Shown in pieces: positions 13,298 to 16,593 of a DNA stretch of 16,593 bases. Within the stretch, counting starts at the first letter, position 1, and every line of letters starts with the position of its first letter. The translations under genes and the position numbers were made by a program. The DNA lies in NCBI GenBank assembly GCA_025454275.1, contig JALOOS010000006.1, positions 1 through 16,593 on the forward strand, in the 5' to 3' direction. This DNA comes from Desulfobacterales bacterium (GTDB lineage: Bacteria > Desulfobacterota > Desulfobacteria > Desulfobacterales > SpSt-501). The notes below the pieces were generated by a model that made no database searches, had not been told where the DNA came from, and worked only from the letters and a program-made list of their open reading frames with translations.

Positions 13298-15537
13298 GCT
13301 GCCGGGCTCGGCGTCATCGCGGTTTTGAACGCGTCGATCTGCGCCTGCAGGCGCCGGCAATCCTCCGACATCGCCGCCAGGACGGCGGCGGCACGCTCCT
13401 TGTCCTCCCGCCGGGCGCTCACCCCCCGGGCCAAGGCCCCGAAATCGGCTGCATAGGCCTGAAGCCGCTCGGCGACGGCTTGGGCCAGGCGTTCGGAGGC
13501 CGTCTCGATCATCACGAAAAGGTATTTGAACTTGAGGTTCTCCTGGAAATCCCTGAGCTGGAAGCCGAGCGACTGCCGGGTTTCGCGCTGAATGAGCACA
13601 AAGCACTCCTTAAGGGCGCGCGCGTCCTCTTCTCCGGCGCGCACCGGCTTTTTGAGGACTTTTTTGAATCCGCTCACGACCCGGTAAAAACCCCGGCGCA
13701 GGATGGCTTCGGTGCGCAACCGGGCGGTGTAGTTCATCGAGCTGACCAGCGGCGGATGGCTCACCCCGGTGTGGTGCAGCAGACTCGCCAGGCCGGGAAC
13801 CGCCAGTGCCTCCGCTCCCCGTTTGTCGATCGGGATGCCCAGATCCTCCATCAGCCGGTCGAACTCGACCGAGGCATCCTCGATCAGGCTCTTGTAGGGG
13901 GCGGCGATGGCCTCCAACTGCTCGCAGATCTTCCCCTCCTGGAGGGCGATGAACCGGATGACGTCCGGATTGACCTGCTCGGTGATGAAGGCATCCAGGG
14001 ACTGCTTGAAATCCTGAAACATCTGGTAGAGCGCCTGAGAGAACCCTCCGGCGTGCAGTGTGGCGGTGTAGCGCTCAGGCGCGAAACGGCAGGCGCTGAT
14101 GAAGGCCGTCAGCGCGCGGATCACCTCCCCGGAGCTGGGGTCCAAAAAGCGGTTGACCTCGCCGCCGACGCTCTGCCGCAGTTTGGGCACGATGCCCGCC
14201 AGCGAGCTTTGCAGGGCGCTCAGGATCTGGGTAAACCGCTCCTGGTGGCGGCGGATGCGTTCGGCGGCCCGGTGCGCATCCGCGGCCCCGCGGGTCAGGA
14301 TCTCCCGGTTGACGCTGATCCAGTTGGCCATCCCGGTCCGGATCACTCCCAGCCGTTCGATGGGGTTCTGAAACAGCAGCGCATGCCGTTGCCGGCTCAG
14401 CATCGCGCCCAGAACCGTTGCGAAGCGCGCGGTCTCCCGATCGGAGAAAGCGACAAGGTCGGCATCCGCCCGCCAGAGATCGAGGCGTCGTTGGTCGCGT
14501 GCGGGCAGTTCGTCGCGGAGGGATTGGAACAGGTTGAAAAGAGCCGAGAAAGCGAAGAGCCCCGCGGCGGGTTTGAGCAGTGCCAGCTCCGCCGACACCC
14601 GGCGCACGGAGGCCTTTAGGTCGTCTACGGCCTGGTGTTCGCTGAAGTCGCAGTTGAGGACGAACAGGCAGTTGTCCAGGATGCCCATGCGCTTGATCAT
14701 GGACAAGAACTTGATGTCGGCCTGCCGCAGGCCGGTGCGGCTGCTGATCACATAGACCAGGAGGTGGGCGATCCTCAGGTAGTCCTGGACCATGGCCAGG
14801 TGCAGCGGGTTGGAGGAGTCGCTGCCCTGGCAGTCGGCGATCTCGATGTTGCTGCCGAGGTTGTCGGAGCGAATGTCGAGCTGGATGTCCTGCAGGTAGA
14901 CCGAGAGGGATTCGTTCCCGGTGTAGGCCCAGTGGTCGTTGAACCGCCCGTTGTCGTAGCGATGCACGACCGGTTCCTCGCCCAGGAACCGATGGACTGT
15001 TTCATAGCCGTCGAGGTAGCAGGAGAGCAGGACCAGGTTGCGATCGCGGGCGTCGTCGGTGATGCCCTGCTCGCCGTTCACTCCCTGCAGGGAGCGCCTT
15101 AAACCGGTGCGCTCCGGCTCGCGGCGGATATCGAAATGCTCTTGGGCGCTGCGCCAGTTGAGGTCGGGGAAGAAGACCAGCGCCTGCTGCATGTCCGCAT
15201 TCACTTCCGCCCAGGTCTTGAAGAAAAGCGTGGCCCGCAGCCGTTCTCCGGCGCGCACCCGCGTGACGATGGAGGTCACCACGCCGGCCCCGCGTTTGAG
15301 AAAATCCCCCTGCAGCAGCGAATTCAGGAAGGTGCTCTTGCCGGATTTGATCGCCCCCACCACGGCCACCCGGATGGTCTCTTCGTTCAACTGCCGGGGC
15401 AGTCCCTCGCAGGTCGGTTCCCACTCCCCGAAGCGGTAATCGTTGAGCCCGGGAATGGCATTGGCCGAGCGAAAGAGGGACCGCAGGCCGTCGTTCAGCG
15501 CCAGCAGGCGTTGCTTTTGAATACCGTACCCGTCCAT
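13288..15537 (-). CDS. Dynamin-like large GTPase
   Basis: 749 residues. GTPase signatures: P-loop GAIKSGKST (61-69) followed by FLNSLL, switch I Thr88 in GVVTSIVT, and a G3-type DCQG (235-238) within IEIADCQGSDSSNP. The G4 position reads LFVLNCD (Asn295, Asp297), without the usual lysine. After the GTPase domain come about 400 helical residues as in dynamin stalks, ending in a charged coiled coil. I see no clear membrane paddle or transmembrane segment. Bacterial dynamin-like proteins remodel or protect membranes, and many act in pairs, but only one is here. The start at 15537 is where conserved sequence begins; AGGAG sits very close (1 nt gap), and a GTG at 15609 would add 24 Arg-rich residues. 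Confidence 0.8.
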   Translation of the reverse strand: MDGYGIQKQRLLALNDGLRSLFRSANAIPGLNDYRFGEWEPTCEGLPRQLNEETIRVAVVGAIKSGKSTFLNSLLQGDFLKRGAGVVTSIVTRVRAGERLRATLFFKTWAEVNADMQQALVFFPDLNWRSAQEHFDIRREPERTGLRRSLQGVNGEQGITDDARDRNLVLLSCYLDGYETVHRFLGEEPVVHRYDNGRFNDHWAYTGNESLSVYLQDIQLDIRSDNLGSNIEIADCQGSDSSNPLHLAMVQDYLRIAHLLVYVISSRTGLRQADIKFLSMIKRMGILDNCLFVLNCDFSEHQAVDDLKASVRRVSAELALLKPAAGLFAFSALFNLFQSLRDELPARDQRRLDLWRADADLVAFSDRETARFATVLGAMLSRQRHALLFQNPIERLGVIRTGMANWISVNREILTRGAADAHRAAERIRRHQERFTQILSALQSSLAGIVPKLRQSVGGEVNRFLDPSSGEVIRALTAFISACRFAPERYTATLHAGGFSQALYQMFQDFKQSLDAFITEQVNPDVIRFIALQEGKICEQLEAIAAPYKSLIEDASVEFDRLMEDLGIPIDKRGAEALAVPGLASLLHHTGVSHPPLVSSMNYTARLRTEAILRRGFYRVVSGFKKVLKKPVRAGEEDARALKECFVLIQRETRQSLGFQLRDFQENLKFKYLFVMIETASERLAQAVAERLQAYAADFGALARGVSARREDKERAAAVLAAMSEDCRRLQAQIDAFKTAMTPSPAAGG

Positions 15538-15614
15538 GCTCCTGTCATCCTGGCCGGCGGCGCCGCGCACGCGAAGGTCACCGGCGGGGTGCCTCCGTCG
15601 GCGCTGCACCCACC

Positions 15615-15643
15615 TTGTGAGGCCGGTCGATCTATGGTATGCT
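15615..15643 (+). promoter_or_regulatory. Promoter for the Cys-rich small protein gene
   Basis: Plus strand: -35 TTGTGA (15615-15620, 4 of 6), 17-bp spacer, -10 TATGCT (15638-15643, 4 of 6). The start is near 15650, about 75 nt before the ATG. It lies in an AT-richer patch of the 188-nt divergent gap. Confidence 0.5.
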
Positions 15644-15725
15644 GTAACTGATAACCGATATGGGAAAAAGCGCCCTTCCCCCGCCGCCGGCGAGGGTCCC
15701 GGCGCCCGTGAGGGGAACCCGCGGC

Positions 15726-15872
15726 ATGTCCGAAAAAAACCCTGAGTGCCCGCTCTGCAATCCGCTCAACTGCAAAGAATATCACAATCCGAAGGTGTGC
15801 GCCTTCGCCCGCCGCGACAAGGCCTGCATTAAACGCAAACGCCCCAAGACCAAGAGTTCCGTGCGCACCTGA
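15726..15872 (+). CDS. Small Cys-rich basic protein, function unknown
   Basis: 48 residues with five cysteines (Cys8, Cys11, Cys16, Cys25, Cys34) in a C-x2-C-x4-C pattern, starting CPLCNPLNC, and a Lys/Arg-rich tail (KRKRPKTKSSVR). The spacing suggests a metal-binding knuckle, possibly zinc, with the tail contacting nucleic acid; this is inference. I do not recognise a named family. The ATG at 15726 is favoured because the Cys-rich part follows at once; GAGGGG lies about 10 nt upstream. The in-frame ATG at 15660 would add 22 Pro/Arg-rich residues that look like translated leader. A promoter and a terminator-like hairpin flank it, which supports a real gene. It converges on yqgE with a 6-nt gap. 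Confidence 0.65.
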   Translation: MSEKNPECPLCNPLNCKEYHNPKVCAFARRDKACIKRKRPKTKSSVRT

Positions 15873-15887
15873 GCCGGATCAGGCGTG
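15864..15887. terminator. Bidirectional hairpin at the Cys-rich/YqgE convergent junction
   Basis: CGCACCTGA, loop GCCGGA, TCAGGCGTG: nine positions with one A-C mismatch and one G-U pair on the plus strand. The TGA stops of both genes form the top of the stem. There is no T-tract on either side. Confidence 0.45.
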
Positions 15888-16448
15888 ACCGGCCGTGTCC
15901 GACAACCGGGTCGGGCTGATGCCGATGCGCCGCATGCCGGCCTCCCAGCGCTCTGCGACCGGCAAGACGAAGATGTTCTCATCGAAGACGGGATGGGTCA
16001 GCCAGGCATTCTCCCGGATCTCCATTTCGAGTTGGCCCGGGCCCCAGCCGGCGCAGCCCAGGTTGATCAGGAACGCCGCGGGGCCGCGACCTGCCGCGAT
16101 CGCCTCCAGAATGTCCCGCGTAGTGCTCAGAGCGAGCGTCGCGGTCACCTTTAGGCAACCCTCCCAACCGAACGGCGGCCCGTGCAGAATGAAGATTTCC
16201 CCCGGGTGCACCGGACCGCCGCAGTGCACCGGGATCGCATCGGCCGGTACCGTGGGACGGATGCCGAGCTCATCGAAGATCTCCCCGGCCGAGAGCAGGT
16301 CGTGCCGCCGGTTGACGACGATGCCCATCGCCCCTTCGTCGCTGTGTTCACAGATGCAGGTCACGGTTTGAGAAAAATTGGGGTCGGCCATGCCGGGCAT
16401 GGCCAGAAGGAAGTGACCTTTCAGCGAATCGGAGAAGGCGGACGGCAT
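15879..16448 (-). CDS. YqgE/AlgH (UPF0301) family protein
   Basis: 189 residues, close to E. coli YqgE (187). The family has a compact alpha/beta fold of unknown biochemical role; the AlgH name comes from alginate regulation in Pseudomonas. Signatures are clear: LKGHFLLAMPGMADPNFSQTV at the N-terminus, CEHSDEGAMGIVVNR, VHCGGPVHPGEIFILH, LINLGCAGWGPGQLEMEI and ENAWLTHPVFDENIF. The ATG at 16448 follows GAGGA at good spacing, whereas a GTG at 16472 has no ribosome binding site. It has its own promoter on the right. Confidence 0.93.
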   Translation of the reverse strand: MPSAFSDSLKGHFLLAMPGMADPNFSQTVTCICEHSDEGAMGIVVNRRHDLLSAGEIFDELGIRPTVPADAIPVHCGGPVHPGEIFILHGPPFGWEGCLKVTATLALSTTRDILEAIAAGRGPAAFLINLGCAGWGPGQLEMEIRENAWLTHPVFDENIFVLPVAERWEAGMRRIGISPTRLSDTAGHA

Positions 16449-16497
16449 GGATTCCTCGGTCGGCGGTTTCACTTCGCACGCAGCGAATGAGCCTCAA

Positions 16498-16526
16498 ACC
16501 CTAAAAGGATCCCGGCGGTTTGTCAA
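16498..16526 (-). promoter_or_regulatory. Promoter of the YqgE-like gene
   Basis: Minus strand: perfect -35 TTGACA (16526-16521), 17-bp spacer, weaker -10 TAGGGT (16503-16498, 3 of 6). The start is expected near 16491, about 43 nt before the ATG. To the right of this, up to the window end, I see no gene. Confidence 0.55.
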
Positions 16527-16593
16527 GGTGAAACCGGGCCCGTCGGCAGGGGTGACGACCGCTGCGGGACGGACTCCTCCGAGGCTGCCCGCG

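Noticed and set aside
11737..14619. 960-codon open frame on the plus strand
   Set aside because: It crosses the YcaO gene in another frame and is antisense to the dynamin-like gene. Its length comes from high GC, and its Arg/Pro/Gly-rich first half is typical of an out-of-frame reading.
16570..16582. 13 bases identical to part of the rnpB P1 strand (4022-4034)
   Set aside because: No other part of rnpB is found here; a GC-rich 13-mer shared by chance is the simpler reading.

Overview
This GC-rich window looks like ordinary chromosome from a free-living bacterium. Gene order, codon use and protein style suggest a Desulfobacterota (deltaproteobacterial, sulfate-reducer-like) lineage. That is an inference from family resemblance; there is no 16S rRNA here to confirm it. 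I see no insertion sequence, phage gene, CRISPR array or attachment site. Nearly every base belongs to a gene, an RNA or a short regulatory gap, and no stretch over 300 bases is without a gene.

Layout, left to right. Positions 1-11493 are all on the minus strand. From the left these are: a glutaredoxin-like/thioredoxin reductase fusion cut by the window edge; ispD (isoprenoid MEP pathway); a 443-residue protein of unknown function ending in an HPr-like phosphoacceptor domain; rnpB (RNase P RNA); a coiled-coil zinc-ribbon protein; a Nif3/YbgI-family metalloprotein; tRNA-Met(CAT); rpoD; dnaG; hisA; hisB; and tRNA-Ala(CGC). An orphan YcaO-TPR protein is read on the plus strand from 11555 and converges on a dynamin-like GTPase (minus, 13288-15537). 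A 48-residue Cys-rich ORF (plus, 15726-15872) then converges on a YqgE/AlgH gene (minus, 15879-16448).

The core content is housekeeping: replication and transcription (dnaG-rpoD), histidine synthesis (hisBA), RNA processing and translation (rnpB, two tRNAs), isoprenoids (ispD) and thiol redox. Less understood genes sit among these: the HPr-fusion protein, YcaO-TPR, the dynamin-like GTPase, the zinc-ribbon protein and the tiny Cys-rich protein. Six sigma70-type promoters can be proposed. Four have a perfect TTGACA -35 box with a 17-bp spacer, and in two of these the TGA stop of the upstream gene lies inside TTGACA.

Packing is tight in other ways too. rnpB begins inside the last codons of the zinc-ribbon gene, both convergent gene pairs have their stop codons facing each other in the arms of a hairpin, and the ispD ribosome binding site can fold into a 6-bp hairpin next to the start codon. 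I did not find a clearly new multi-gene system. The best candidates for new biology are the HPr-fusion protein, the orphan YcaO-TPR protein and the Cys-rich microprotein.
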